This document shows positions 20,799-29,815 of a stretch of 64,000 nucleotides of DNA, piece by piece. The first letter of the stretch is position 1. Each line of letters starts with the position of its first letter. The stretch lies in assembly GCA_964552795.1 (NCBI GenBank), contig CAZKIO010000021.1:1-64000 (forward strand). The letters are read 5' to 3'. Position numbers and translations under genes: made by a program. The notes below the pieces were generated by a model that made no database searches, was not told the DNA's origin, and saw only the letters and a program-made list of their open reading frames with translations. The stretch is from JAEUHZ01 sp964552795 (GTDB lineage: Bacteria > Planctomycetota > UBA1135 > GCA-002686595).

Positions 20799-20910
20799 CC
20801 TCGGGCTCCTGGGCTCGGCGGTCACGGAGACGCGCGGTGCCGCGCGCGAAGCGCGGCAAGATACCAAGCCCGACGCCCCCCGGGACGGCCCGCGGGCAAC
20901 GGCGGCCCGC

Positions 20911-21978
20911 TCAGTTGCAGATCGTGACCGAGAGACCGTCGCTCAGGTTGAAGCCCGCGCCGCCGGCGGCCGGGTTGCGGTACCAGAACTGGAAGTTCCA
21001 CACCTGCCCGGCGCTGGCCGGGCCGCTGGGCAGAGCGAACAGATCGAGCGTGCGGTCGGCGTCGCCGAACGCATCGGTGGTCTGCACGCCCAGGCGGTGC
21101 GTGGTGCCGCCGACGCAGCGCCAGCCGTTGCCGAAGGGCGTCTGGATCTGCGTCGGGCCGTAGTAGAACTGTCCGGTCGTGCCCGGCGGGCAGGCGTAGA
21201 CGAACAGGCGCAGGTTGTTCGTGATCAGGTTCCCCGTGCCGGTCCAGCCCATCACCGCACCCGACCCGACCGAGTTGGGCGACGTCGCGCAGAACGGCGC
21301 CGGCGCCGGGCACGGCGGGACGATCGGCGAGAGCCAGAACACCGACAGGTCGTCGACGGCCCAGCCGCCGAAGTTGTTGGTCGCGTTCGAGCGCAGGCGG
21401 AACTCGATCTGCACGGCCGGATTGCCCGCGGCCAGGGCGGAGATGTCGTACTCCTGCATGCCCCAGCCGGTGTCCACGCGCGTCGCGGCCGGATTGGCGT
21501 AGACCTCGACGCCGTTGACCAGCACGCGCGCCTGGTCGTTGGCGCTGCCCTCGACGGACAGCCAGCTCGAAAAGCGCAGGCGCACGTTGGCGGTGCCCGA
21601 GCAGTTGATCACCGGCGAGCGCAGGAAGCTGTGCACGTTGGCCGAGTAGGCGCCGTCGTTCGAACCCACGCCCAGGTCGTTGGCCCAGCAGAACAGGCCC
21701 GAGACGGAGCCCGAGGGGTCGCGCCAGGGCGTGCCGCTCACCGTCCCGCCGCGTCCGGCGGGCCCGCCGCGCGCCCAGTCGCTCTCGGGGTTGCTCGTTC
21801 CGCCGACGGTGCCGGTGGTCCAGCCGTCGTTCGTGACGCCGTCGAAGGCGAACGTCGCGATCGGGTGCTTCGTGCCGACGTCGAAGGACTGCATCTGGTC
21901 GGGGGCGCTCGACGGCCAGGTCACCGAGCGCCCGATGCTGTCGACCGCCTGCACGTAGTACTGCACCAGCGCCGGGAA
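20911..21978 (-). repeat. 1068-bp identical tract, copy 1 (gene conversion)
   Basis: By eye every base from the stop codon at 20911 to 21978 matches 24103-25170 at a constant offset of 3192. Identity stops at the stop codon on one side (C versus G next) and at 21979 on the other, after which the paralogues fall to roughly 80 percent. Confidence 0.85.
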
Positions 21979-23937
21979 GACCTGCCCCGGGATCGAGGCG
22001 CGGTACCCGTCGCCGCCGATGGACGCCATGGACGTGGACTGCAGCGCGCCGCCGCTGACCCGCCACACGAGGGTCGCGGCGATGACCGGCGGATTGGAAT
22101 TGGCCAGCACCGTCGCATCGACGGTGTAGGAGCCGACGGTGTCCTCCGTGTCCTGCAGCCGGGTGACGTCCTGGATGGCCAGGGGCACCAGATCGATGCC
22201 CGGGAACCCCTGCGCACGGAAGCCGCCGTCGATGTCCGCGTAGTGGGGCGTCCCGTTGCCCAGGTTCGCGTCGTCGTCGTCGAGCGTGAGCCACTGCGTC
22301 TCGATGATCGAGCGCAACAGCGTCTGGTCGTAGGCGTTCATCCAGGACAGGAACAGGGTGTCCGCGATCAGGTCACCGGCGGCGTTGCCGTGCGTCTGGT
22401 TCAGGCGGTCGCGGATCTTCCAAGCGGCGCCCATCCAGACTTCGCCGTTCTGGTGCTGTCCGTTGTGGCAACCGGGGCTGCCGTCGCCGCAGAACTGCCG
22501 CGTGTTCCAGCCCGTGCGGATCGGCAAGCCGTTCCCATAGAGGTCCAGGGCTACGCCCGGCGTGTCCCACACGTACATCGCGAACACGTCGGCGTTGCCC
22601 TCGCCCATGCCGTCCGAACCGTTGCCCGTGCCGTACAACACGTTCATCCAGTGGCCGTGCTCGTGGCTGATCACGGTCGAGAAGCTGCTGTTGGCGCAGG
22701 AGACGCCGGGCGGGACGCTGTCGCCCGGCAGCCTGAAGCCGATCGAAGTGCCGTTGAAGTTGGCGAAGAAGTCCGGGCAGTTCGGCACATCGTTGACCCG
22801 CGCCTGGAACAGGCGATCCGCGGTACCGTCCGTGGGGAGGACGGAGCGCACCCAATCCCTCAAGCGATTCACTGTCATGAACGCGTTGGCCTGGGCCGTC
22901 ACCTCGGCCGTCCGACTCGAGTTCAACGTCAGCGTGTTGGGGATGACCGGGTGCACGACCTGCGTCAGCGTGTGCTCTGCACCCGCCATGTTCCGGACGT
23001 CGCCGAACGCGCCGAAGTAGCGCACCGTCACCGCCAGCGGCGTGTCGACACCCGCGAAGGTGAAGTTGCCGTTCGCGTCGGTGAGGACCGTTCCGGCCGA
23101 GCTTTGCAACTCGACGTGCTTCATGGCCTGGATCGTCGGCGGATTGCCCGCCCCGTCGGGCGCGAGGCCCGGCGTGGCCCACGTGACGACGGTGCCCGTG
23201 ACATCGAACGCGTGGACCAGGGCCTCCCGCCCGAGCAGGGCCCCGTCCGCGGCGTCGACCCACATGCGCTCCGCGACGGGCGCGTGTCCTTCGATCTCCC
23301 GCAGCAGATCGATCCGCCACGCCGCGCGCGCGACACGCCGGCCGGCGGTCGTGGTCCGGAACGCCATCAGGACGGCGTCGGCCCGCGTCCCGGGCGCCAC
23401 GTCGAGGCGGGCGTGAAAGGCCGTGCGCGCGATCTCGGCCGCCACCTCGGCGGAGAGCGCGGGCAACTCCATCAAAGCCGCCTGCGCGGGCACCGCCGTC
23501 GACTGCACCGAGAGCAGGCGGCCCGCGGCATCGATCAGCACGTTCACGTGCGCGTCGGCAACCGCGAGGCCACCGACGGTCTGGGAGAACCGCACGGTCC
23601 ACTTGTCGCCGCTGCCAATCTGGCCCAGCGGGAGGAACAGCGCGCGCTCCGCGACGAGTGTGGCCACTTCGACACCGTGCAGGGCGGCAGACTCCAGCAC
23701 CGCGATGCGGGCCAGCGCGGTCGCCTCGACCTCATCGCGCGGTGCGATGCCCAGCGCTGCCCCGCCGCCGAACAACATCTCGGCGAACCCCGTCTCGGGG
23801 TCCGTGCGCATGCGCCACTGCGCGCCGTGACGGTCCTGCCAGGCCGCGAGAGCAGCGTGGGGCAAGGGTGCGGGGGCGTCCGTCGTGGGGCGCATCGGCG
23901 TCACGAGGAAGAACGCGGGCAAGACCGTCCATAGCAT
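20911..23937 (-). CDS. Exported M36-like metallopeptidase with C-terminal domain (copy 1)
   Basis: A 1008-residue protein. Signal peptide (MLWTVLPAFFLVTP), then an FTP-type propeptide around residues 80-240 ('LPLGQIGSGDKWTVRFSQ') and a carboxypeptidase-regulatory-like beta-sandwich near 275-345. The peptidase part has zinc motif HEHGH at 425-429 and the downstream 'GMGEGNADVFAMYVWDTP', the third ligand Glu region of fungalysin/thermolysin-like enzymes. A jelly-roll-like domain and a variant of the region's C-terminal domain follow. The last 355 residues are encoded by DNA identical to the neighbouring paralogue. GGGAG lies seven bases before the start. Secreted proteolysis is inferred. Confidence 0.85.
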   Translation of the reverse strand: MLWTVLPAFFLVTPMRPTTDAPAPLPHAALAAWQDRHGAQWRMRTDPETGFAEMLFGGGAALGIAPRDEVEATALARIAVLESAALHGVEVATLVAERALFLPLGQIGSGDKWTVRFSQTVGGLAVADAHVNVLIDAAGRLLSVQSTAVPAQAALMELPALSAEVAAEIARTAFHARLDVAPGTRADAVLMAFRTTTAGRRVARAAWRIDLLREIEGHAPVAERMWVDAADGALLGREALVHAFDVTGTVVTWATPGLAPDGAGNPPTIQAMKHVELQSSAGTVLTDANGNFTFAGVDTPLAVTVRYFGAFGDVRNMAGAEHTLTQVVHPVIPNTLTLNSSRTAEVTAQANAFMTVNRLRDWVRSVLPTDGTADRLFQARVNDVPNCPDFFANFNGTSIGFRLPGDSVPPGVSCANSSFSTVISHEHGHWMNVLYGTGNGSDGMGEGNADVFAMYVWDTPGVALDLYGNGLPIRTGWNTRQFCGDGSPGCHNGQHQNGEVWMGAAWKIRDRLNQTHGNAAGDLIADTLFLSWMNAYDQTLLRSIIETQWLTLDDDDANLGNGTPHYADIDGGFRAQGFPGIDLVPLAIQDVTRLQDTEDTVGSYTVDATVLANSNPPVIAATLVWRVSGGALQSTSMASIGGDGYRASIPGQVFPALVQYYVQAVDSIGRSVTWPSSAPDQMQSFDVGTKHPIATFAFDGVTNDGWTTGTVGGTSNPESDWARGGPAGRGGTVSGTPWRDPSGSVSGLFCWANDLGVGSNDGAYSANVHSFLRSPVINCSGTANVRLRFSSWLSVEGSANDQARVLVNGVEVYANPAATRVDTGWGMQEYDISALAAGNPAVQIEFRLRSNATNNFGGWAVDDLSVFWLSPIVPPCPAPAPFCATSPNSVGSGAVMGWTGTGNLITNNLRLFVYACPPGTTGQFYYGPTQIQTPFGNGWRCVGGTTHRLGVQTTDAFGDADRTLDLFALPSGPASAGQVWNFQFWYRNPAAGGAGFNLSDGLSVTICN

Positions 23938-24102
23938 GGTTGTGCTCCCGTATCGAAGGACGGCCGCACCGCTGCTCGAAGTCTCACGATTCCACGAGAA
24001 AATCGCGCGCGTCGGGCACGCCGACGCTCCATTCGACCTCGGAGCGCCGCATCCGGCCACCGGAATCCTCGTCGACCGGAGTCGGCCGACCCATCCACTC
24101 GG

Positions 24103-25170
24103 TCAGTTGCAGATCGTGACCGAGAGACCGTCGCTCAGGTTGAAGCCCGCGCCGCCGGCGGCCGGGTTGCGGTACCAGAACTGGAAGTTCCACACCTGCC
24201 CGGCGCTGGCCGGGCCGCTGGGCAGAGCGAACAGATCGAGCGTGCGGTCGGCGTCGCCGAACGCATCGGTGGTCTGCACGCCCAGGCGGTGCGTGGTGCC
24301 GCCGACGCAGCGCCAGCCGTTGCCGAAGGGCGTCTGGATCTGCGTCGGGCCGTAGTAGAACTGTCCGGTCGTGCCCGGCGGGCAGGCGTAGACGAACAGG
24401 CGCAGGTTGTTCGTGATCAGGTTCCCCGTGCCGGTCCAGCCCATCACCGCACCCGACCCGACCGAGTTGGGCGACGTCGCGCAGAACGGCGCCGGCGCCG
24501 GGCACGGCGGGACGATCGGCGAGAGCCAGAACACCGACAGGTCGTCGACGGCCCAGCCGCCGAAGTTGTTGGTCGCGTTCGAGCGCAGGCGGAACTCGAT
24601 CTGCACGGCCGGATTGCCCGCGGCCAGGGCGGAGATGTCGTACTCCTGCATGCCCCAGCCGGTGTCCACGCGCGTCGCGGCCGGATTGGCGTAGACCTCG
24701 ACGCCGTTGACCAGCACGCGCGCCTGGTCGTTGGCGCTGCCCTCGACGGACAGCCAGCTCGAAAAGCGCAGGCGCACGTTGGCGGTGCCCGAGCAGTTGA
24801 TCACCGGCGAGCGCAGGAAGCTGTGCACGTTGGCCGAGTAGGCGCCGTCGTTCGAACCCACGCCCAGGTCGTTGGCCCAGCAGAACAGGCCCGAGACGGA
24901 GCCCGAGGGGTCGCGCCAGGGCGTGCCGCTCACCGTCCCGCCGCGTCCGGCGGGCCCGCCGCGCGCCCAGTCGCTCTCGGGGTTGCTCGTTCCGCCGACG
25001 GTGCCGGTGGTCCAGCCGTCGTTCGTGACGCCGTCGAAGGCGAACGTCGCGATCGGGTGCTTCGTGCCGACGTCGAAGGACTGCATCTGGTCGGGGGCGC
25101 TCGACGGCCAGGTCACCGAGCGCCCGATGCTGTCGACCGCCTGCACGTAGTACTGCACCAGCGCCGGGAA
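24103..25170 (-). repeat. 1068-bp identical tract, copy 2 (gene conversion)
   Basis: Exact partner of 20911-21978. The tract covers the final 355 codons plus the stop of the second metallopeptidase gene. Confidence 0.85.
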
Positions 25171-27093
25171 CACCTGTCCCGGGATCGTTGCGCGGTACGC
25201 GTCGCTGCCGATGGAGGCCATGGGCGTGAACTGCAGCGCGCCGCCGCTGACGCGCCAGACCAGCGTCGTGGCGACGACCGGCGGGTTGAAGTTGGCCAGC
25301 ACCGTCGCGTCGACGGTGTAGGGGCCGGCCGTGTTCTCGGTGTCGCCCAGTGCCGTCACGCCGGTCACCACGAGAGGCACCAGCGTGACGCCCGGGAAGC
25401 CCTGGTCGCGGAAGCCGTTGTCGATGTCGGCGAAGTGCGGCGTGCCGTTGTCGAGGTTCGCGTCGTTGTCGTCGAGCGTCAGCCACTGCGTTTCGATGAT
25501 CGAGCGCAACTGCGTCTGGTCGTAGCCGTTCATCCAGGACAGGAAGATCGTGTCGGCGATCAGGTCGCCGGCCGCGTTGCCGTGCGTCTGGTTCAGGCGG
25601 TCGCGGATCTTCCAGGCGGCGCCCATCCACGGCTCGCCGTTGGCGTGCGCTCCGCCGTGGCAGCCGGGGCTGGCGTCGCCGCAGAACTGCTGGTTGTTGA
25701 GGCCCGTGCGGATCGGCTGGCCCACGCCGAAGAAATCCTGCGCGACGACCGGCGTGTCCCAGACGTACATCGCGAACACGTCGGCATTGCCCTCGCCCAT
25801 GCCGTCCGAGCCGTTGCCCGTGCCGTACAGCACGTTGAGCCAGTGGCCCAACTCGTGGCCGACCACGGTCGAGTAGCAGGTGTTGGGGCAGCCGTTGCCG
25901 GGCAGGAAGAAGTTGATCGACGTGCCGTTGTAGTAGGCGTTGCACGTCGAGCTGAGGTTGACGTTCGAGAGGAAGCGCTGGTCCGCCGTGCCGTCGGTCG
26001 GGATGACCGCGCGCGTCCAGTCGCGCACGCGATTGACGCCGATCATCGCGTTGGCCTGCGCGGTGACTTGTCCGGTCGGGCTGGAGTTCAGCGTCAGCGT
26101 GGTGGGCGTGTTGGGCTGCACGACCTGCGTGACCGTGTGCTCCGCGCCCGCGGTGTTCTGCACGTCGTTGTAGGCGCCGTAGTAGCTGACCGTGATCGAG
26201 AGCGGCGTGTTGACGCCGGGGTAGTTGAAGTTGCCGCTGGCGTCCGTCTCGATCGTGCCGGCCGAGCTTTGCACGCGCGCGTACTTCAGCGGCTGGACCG
26301 TCGGCGGGTTGCCCGCGCCGTCGGGCGCGAGGCCCGGCGTGGCGCGCGTGACGACCGTGCCAGTGACGTCGAAGGAGTGCACCCGCGACTCGCGGCGCAA
26401 GAGCGCGCCATCCGCGGCGTCGATCCACAGACGCTCGCCGATCGGGGTCTCCCCCTCGATCTCGCGGTGCAGGTCGAGTCGCCACGCCGCGCGCGCGACG
26501 CGGCGACCGGAGGCGGTGGCAGGCGCCGCGACCAGGACGCCCTCGGTCTCGTGGTCGGGCGCCACGCCGTGGGAGGCGGAGAACGCGCGGCGCGCGATCG
26601 CCGCGGCCGCGTCCGCGGACAGCGCCGGCAGCGCGACCAGCGCGGTCTGGTCCGGCACCGCCGTCGACTGCACCGAGAGGAGCCGTCCGGCGGCGTCGAT
26701 CAGGACGTTCACGCGCGCGTCGTCGACCGGCAGGCCGGCGATGCTCTGTGTGAAGCGCACGGTCCACTTGTCGCCGCTGCCGATCTGGCCCAGCGGCAGG
26801 AACAGCGCGCGCGCCTCGACGAGCGTGGCCGGAACGATGCCGTGCAGCGCAGCCGTCTCCTGGACCGCGATGCGCGCCAGCGCGGCCGCCTCGGCCTCGT
26901 CCCGCGGCGCGATGCCCAGCGTCGCGCCGCCGCCGTGCAGCATCTGGGCGCGCCCGGTCTCGGGGTCCGTCGCGACGCGCCACGCGGCTCCGTGCTGGCG
27001 TTGCCAGGCAGCGAGCGCGCCCTGCAGCGAGGATTCGGAGGCTGCGGGCGACGGCGTCGAGACGAGCAGCATTGCGAAGGCGGTCAGAAGCAT
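24103..27093 (-). CDS. Exported M36-like metallopeptidase with C-terminal domain (copy 2)
   Basis: A 996-residue paralogue of the gene downstream of it. It has the same order: signal peptide (MLLTAFAMLLVSTPSPAASE), FTP-like propeptide, regulatory beta-sandwich, zinc motif HELGH at 413-417 with 'GMGEGNADVF', jelly-roll-like domain, C-terminal domain ending 'GFNLSDGLSVTICN'. Its HELGH is more canonical than the HEHGH of copy 1. The two genes are in tandem with a 165-base gap and look like a duplication. The N-terminal two thirds have diverged while the 3' third is identical. Confidence 0.86.
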   Translation of the reverse strand: MLLTAFAMLLVSTPSPAASESSLQGALAAWQRQHGAAWRVATDPETGRAQMLHGGGATLGIAPRDEAEAAALARIAVQETAALHGIVPATLVEARALFLPLGQIGSGDKWTVRFTQSIAGLPVDDARVNVLIDAAGRLLSVQSTAVPDQTALVALPALSADAAAAIARRAFSASHGVAPDHETEGVLVAAPATASGRRVARAAWRLDLHREIEGETPIGERLWIDAADGALLRRESRVHSFDVTGTVVTRATPGLAPDGAGNPPTVQPLKYARVQSSAGTIETDASGNFNYPGVNTPLSITVSYYGAYNDVQNTAGAEHTVTQVVQPNTPTTLTLNSSPTGQVTAQANAMIGVNRVRDWTRAVIPTDGTADQRFLSNVNLSSTCNAYYNGTSINFFLPGNGCPNTCYSTVVGHELGHWLNVLYGTGNGSDGMGEGNADVFAMYVWDTPVVAQDFFGVGQPIRTGLNNQQFCGDASPGCHGGAHANGEPWMGAAWKIRDRLNQTHGNAAGDLIADTIFLSWMNGYDQTQLRSIIETQWLTLDDNDANLDNGTPHFADIDNGFRDQGFPGVTLVPLVVTGVTALGDTENTAGPYTVDATVLANFNPPVVATTLVWRVSGGALQFTPMASIGSDAYRATIPGQVFPALVQYYVQAVDSIGRSVTWPSSAPDQMQSFDVGTKHPIATFAFDGVTNDGWTTGTVGGTSNPESDWARGGPAGRGGTVSGTPWRDPSGSVSGLFCWANDLGVGSNDGAYSANVHSFLRSPVINCSGTANVRLRFSSWLSVEGSANDQARVLVNGVEVYANPAATRVDTGWGMQEYDISALAAGNPAVQIEFRLRSNATNNFGGWAVDDLSVFWLSPIVPPCPAPAPFCATSPNSVGSGAVMGWTGTGNLITNNLRLFVYACPPGTTGQFYYGPTQIQTPFGNGWRCVGGTTHRLGVQTTDAFGDADRTLDLFALPSGPASAGQVWNFQFWYRNPAAGGAGFNLSDGLSVTICN

Positions 27094-27139
27094 GGGACGT
27101 ACCTGAGGGGGAGGGCGGCGCGCGCCGCCGGGGAGAGAG

Positions 27140-29734
27140 TCACGGTTGGAGGATGAACTCGATCGCGTCGGACAGGCCGCTCCCGAAGCCGGCCGGGTCC
27201 AGCGGGTCACGGTACCAGTACTGGCAGTCCACGCGCTGTCCGGGCACGAGCGCACTGTGCGCGCCGCCCTGCACGTAGGCGTTGAAGTCGAACGCGAACG
27301 AGCCCGAGCAGTCGACGGGGCCGGTGCTGCCGCCGGAGTTCTGGACGGGAGTGCGGCGGACGGGGGCCGCCAGGCACAGGGTCCCGCCCTGGAACGGCGT
27401 GCTGGCGCGCCCCAGGCCCCAGATCAGGATCCCCGGCTTCTGGCTCAGGACGTTCGAGCACGTGACGAGGAACGGCGCGGCCGAGGTCGTGCTGGGCACG
27501 CCGCTGGAAGCGGTCGCCGCCGCGCAGCCCTGGCTGTTGATCTTGGCGACGCAGTAGCCCTCGGGGCCGACCGGCGGGCAGCCGATGTCGTAGATCGAGA
27601 AGTCGTCGATCGCGGCTTCGACGTTCGACGGGCTGCCGAGGTCGGACGCCACGAAGCGCAGGCGCACGGTGCTGGTGGGCGCGACGACGTCGGCCACCGC
27701 GAACTGGTGCAGGATCCAGCCGCCCGATGTGCCCGGGCCGGCGGGGCCGACCTGCTCGACGAGGTGCCAGCTCGCGCCGCCGTCGTTCGAGATCTCGATC
27801 ACGAACACGTCGGTGTTCGGCGCGCCGCCCAGGTCGTTGCTGTACCAGCGCCAGTAGGAGATCACCGGCCGCTGCAGCGCCGACAGGTCGTAATCCGGCG
27901 TGGTGAGCGTCGTGATCCCGTTGTCCACGTCGGCCGCGCCCATGTTCTCGAGTTGCATGGCCTGGCCCGTGAACCAGCACTTCGTGCCCGCCAGCGTGTG
28001 GTCGTCCTCCGGCTGCGCGGGCGTTCCGAACGGATCGCCGTGCACCCAGCGTCCGCTGGTCGCGGTGTCGCCGGGGGCGGTGCCGGTCCAGGCGCCGGCG
28101 CTCTCCAGGCGGTCGACGAGGAACGCTGTCTCGCTCGCGGCCGCGGTCGCGTGCGCGACGATCGTCGGCGCGCCCTGCGGATAGGACCAGGTGATTCCGT
28201 TGGTCGTGCGCGCGGTCAGGTACCAGGCGACGTCCGCGCCGCACGACGACGGCGGGAAGGAGGCGAGGTGCGCCGCGCCGCCCTGGTGCGCGAGCGGGTA
28301 CTCGTTCCACGTGCTGCCCTGCAGCACGTGCAGCCGCGCGCTGCCCGCCACCAGGAGGCCGGCCTGCGCTTCCTGGATCTCGACCGCGACGGCCTCGCCG
28401 CGCGGATCGACGCGCGCGGGGAACGCGACGGGGAACGCGAAGTCGAGGTCCGGCGCGCCCAGGCGCCACACGAACAGGCCCTTCTCGATGTCGCTGCCCA
28501 GGATCGTGCCGCTGGGCAGGAAGGGATAGTTGTTCCACAGCGAGTTGAACTGCGCCGCGTCGTTCTCGGGCCACGTGTCGAACCACGCCGTGCGGACGGG
28601 CGCCGCAGGGTTCGAGAGGTCGAACACCGACAGGCCGCTGGTGTAGTTCGACTGGTACATGCGCCCCTGGTGCACGTACAGGTTGTGGTCGATCGAGGTC
28701 GAGCCGGCGCTGACCGAAGGGTGCTCGACCGGGTTGGTGAGCGACGCGACGTTGATCACGCGCGTGCGCGTCAGGTTCGTGCCGTTCTCGTCCAGCTCGT
28801 CGTTCAGGTAGAACCACTGGCGGTCCTCGGACAGCCAGCCCTGGTGCGAGTAGGCCGGGTTCGAATAGCGGAAGCGCTTGAGCAGCACGATCGAGGACTT
28901 GTTCGTGACGTCCAGGATGTCGAGCGACGGATCGACCCAGCCGTTGTTCAGCCCCGTGCAGGCGAAGGCGATCTGCTTGCCGGCGTAGGGGCCCGACGTG
29001 TACGTCACCACCTGCGCTTCGTGCACGTAGCGGTCGCTCCAGGCGCCGACGTAGACGGGGTTCGCGGGACTCGCGAGGCTGTAGATGCGCAGGCCGTTCC
29101 CCGCGCCGCCGCAGCGGTAGAGGAATCCGCTGGTCGAATCCAGCGCGACGGTGTGCGTGCCCGTGGCGCCGCCGGTCGTCACCTCGGTCGCGAGCGTCAC
29201 GACGCCGGCGTCGATCTGCGCGAGGTCGATGACCTGGATGCCGAAGCCGCCCTCGCTGACCGCGTAGCAGAAACCCTGGTGGACCTTCATGTCGCGCCAC
29301 AGGCTCTCGGGCCCGTCGATGAAGCCGACGATGCGCGGGTCGCCCGGATCGGTGACCTCGACGAACGCGGTGCCGCGCGACAGGCCCACGATCGCGTACT
29401 CGCGCCCGCCGGGCGACACGTAGCCGCTGCACGAGTTCCCCGTCTCGTTGAACGGGCCGAAGTCGCGCACGGGGATCCAGGCGAGCAGGGCGATCCCCTG
29501 CGCCGGGAACTGCATCGACTCGCTGGCGAGCGGCAGGTTCGAGGACGCGCTGCCGGCCGTGCCGCGCGCGACCTCGTAGCGCGGCCTTCGGTCGCGGAGC
29601 TTGGCGTCGCCGTCGTGCGCCGCGGCCGGGCTCGCGACGCACAGGAGCGCCAGCGCTCCCAGGGCTCCGGCTCGGCGGGTCGGCGAGGGCGCGCGGGGCG
29701 CGCGCGGGGCGGTCGGGGAGGCAGGGATGCGCAT
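27140..29734 (-). CDS. Secreted LVIVD-repeat (choice-of-anchor B) protein
   Basis: An 864-residue protein with a signal peptide ending near 'PAAAHDGD'. The first roughly 400 residues form a beta-propeller of LVIVD-like repeats ('YAIVGLSRGTAFVEVTDP', 'FGIQVIDLAQID', 'LDILDVTNKSSIVLLKRF', 'LSVFDLSNPAAPV'), the choice-of-anchor-B layout. A jelly-roll-like domain (about 560-700) and a second-type C-terminal domain follow, with 'GILIWGLGRASTPF', 'GTLCLAAPVRRT' and 'CQYWYRDPLDP'. The stop lies 46 bases from the start of the second peptidase gene, so they may be co-transcribed. Divergent from the kinase gene. The ligand is unknown. Confidence 0.85.
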   Translation of the reverse strand: MRIPASPTAPRAPRAPSPTRRAGALGALALLCVASPAAAHDGDAKLRDRRPRYEVARGTAGSASSNLPLASESMQFPAQGIALLAWIPVRDFGPFNETGNSCSGYVSPGGREYAIVGLSRGTAFVEVTDPGDPRIVGFIDGPESLWRDMKVHQGFCYAVSEGGFGIQVIDLAQIDAGVVTLATEVTTGGATGTHTVALDSTSGFLYRCGGAGNGLRIYSLASPANPVYVGAWSDRYVHEAQVVTYTSGPYAGKQIAFACTGLNNGWVDPSLDILDVTNKSSIVLLKRFRYSNPAYSHQGWLSEDRQWFYLNDELDENGTNLTRTRVINVASLTNPVEHPSVSAGSTSIDHNLYVHQGRMYQSNYTSGLSVFDLSNPAAPVRTAWFDTWPENDAAQFNSLWNNYPFLPSGTILGSDIEKGLFVWRLGAPDLDFAFPVAFPARVDPRGEAVAVEIQEAQAGLLVAGSARLHVLQGSTWNEYPLAHQGGAAHLASFPPSSCGADVAWYLTARTTNGITWSYPQGAPTIVAHATAAASETAFLVDRLESAGAWTGTAPGDTATSGRWVHGDPFGTPAQPEDDHTLAGTKCWFTGQAMQLENMGAADVDNGITTLTTPDYDLSALQRPVISYWRWYSNDLGGAPNTDVFVIEISNDGGASWHLVEQVGPAGPGTSGGWILHQFAVADVVAPTSTVRLRFVASDLGSPSNVEAAIDDFSIYDIGCPPVGPEGYCVAKINSQGCAAATASSGVPSTTSAAPFLVTCSNVLSQKPGILIWGLGRASTPFQGGTLCLAAPVRRTPVQNSGGSTGPVDCSGSFAFDFNAYVQGGAHSALVPGQRVDCQYWYRDPLDPAGFGSGLSDAIEFILQP

Positions 29735-29815
29735 CCGACCAGCCTAGGAGAAGGCCGGCGGATGCGACAGGGCCCGAAGGGGCATCGCCCGGCCGGTGCG
29801 CGTACACTGCGGGGC

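Noticed and set aside
23984..26983. A 999-codon minus-strand open frame across the second metallopeptidase
   Set aside because: It is an alternate frame of the real gene, with low-complexity Arg/Gly/His composition and no family resemblance.
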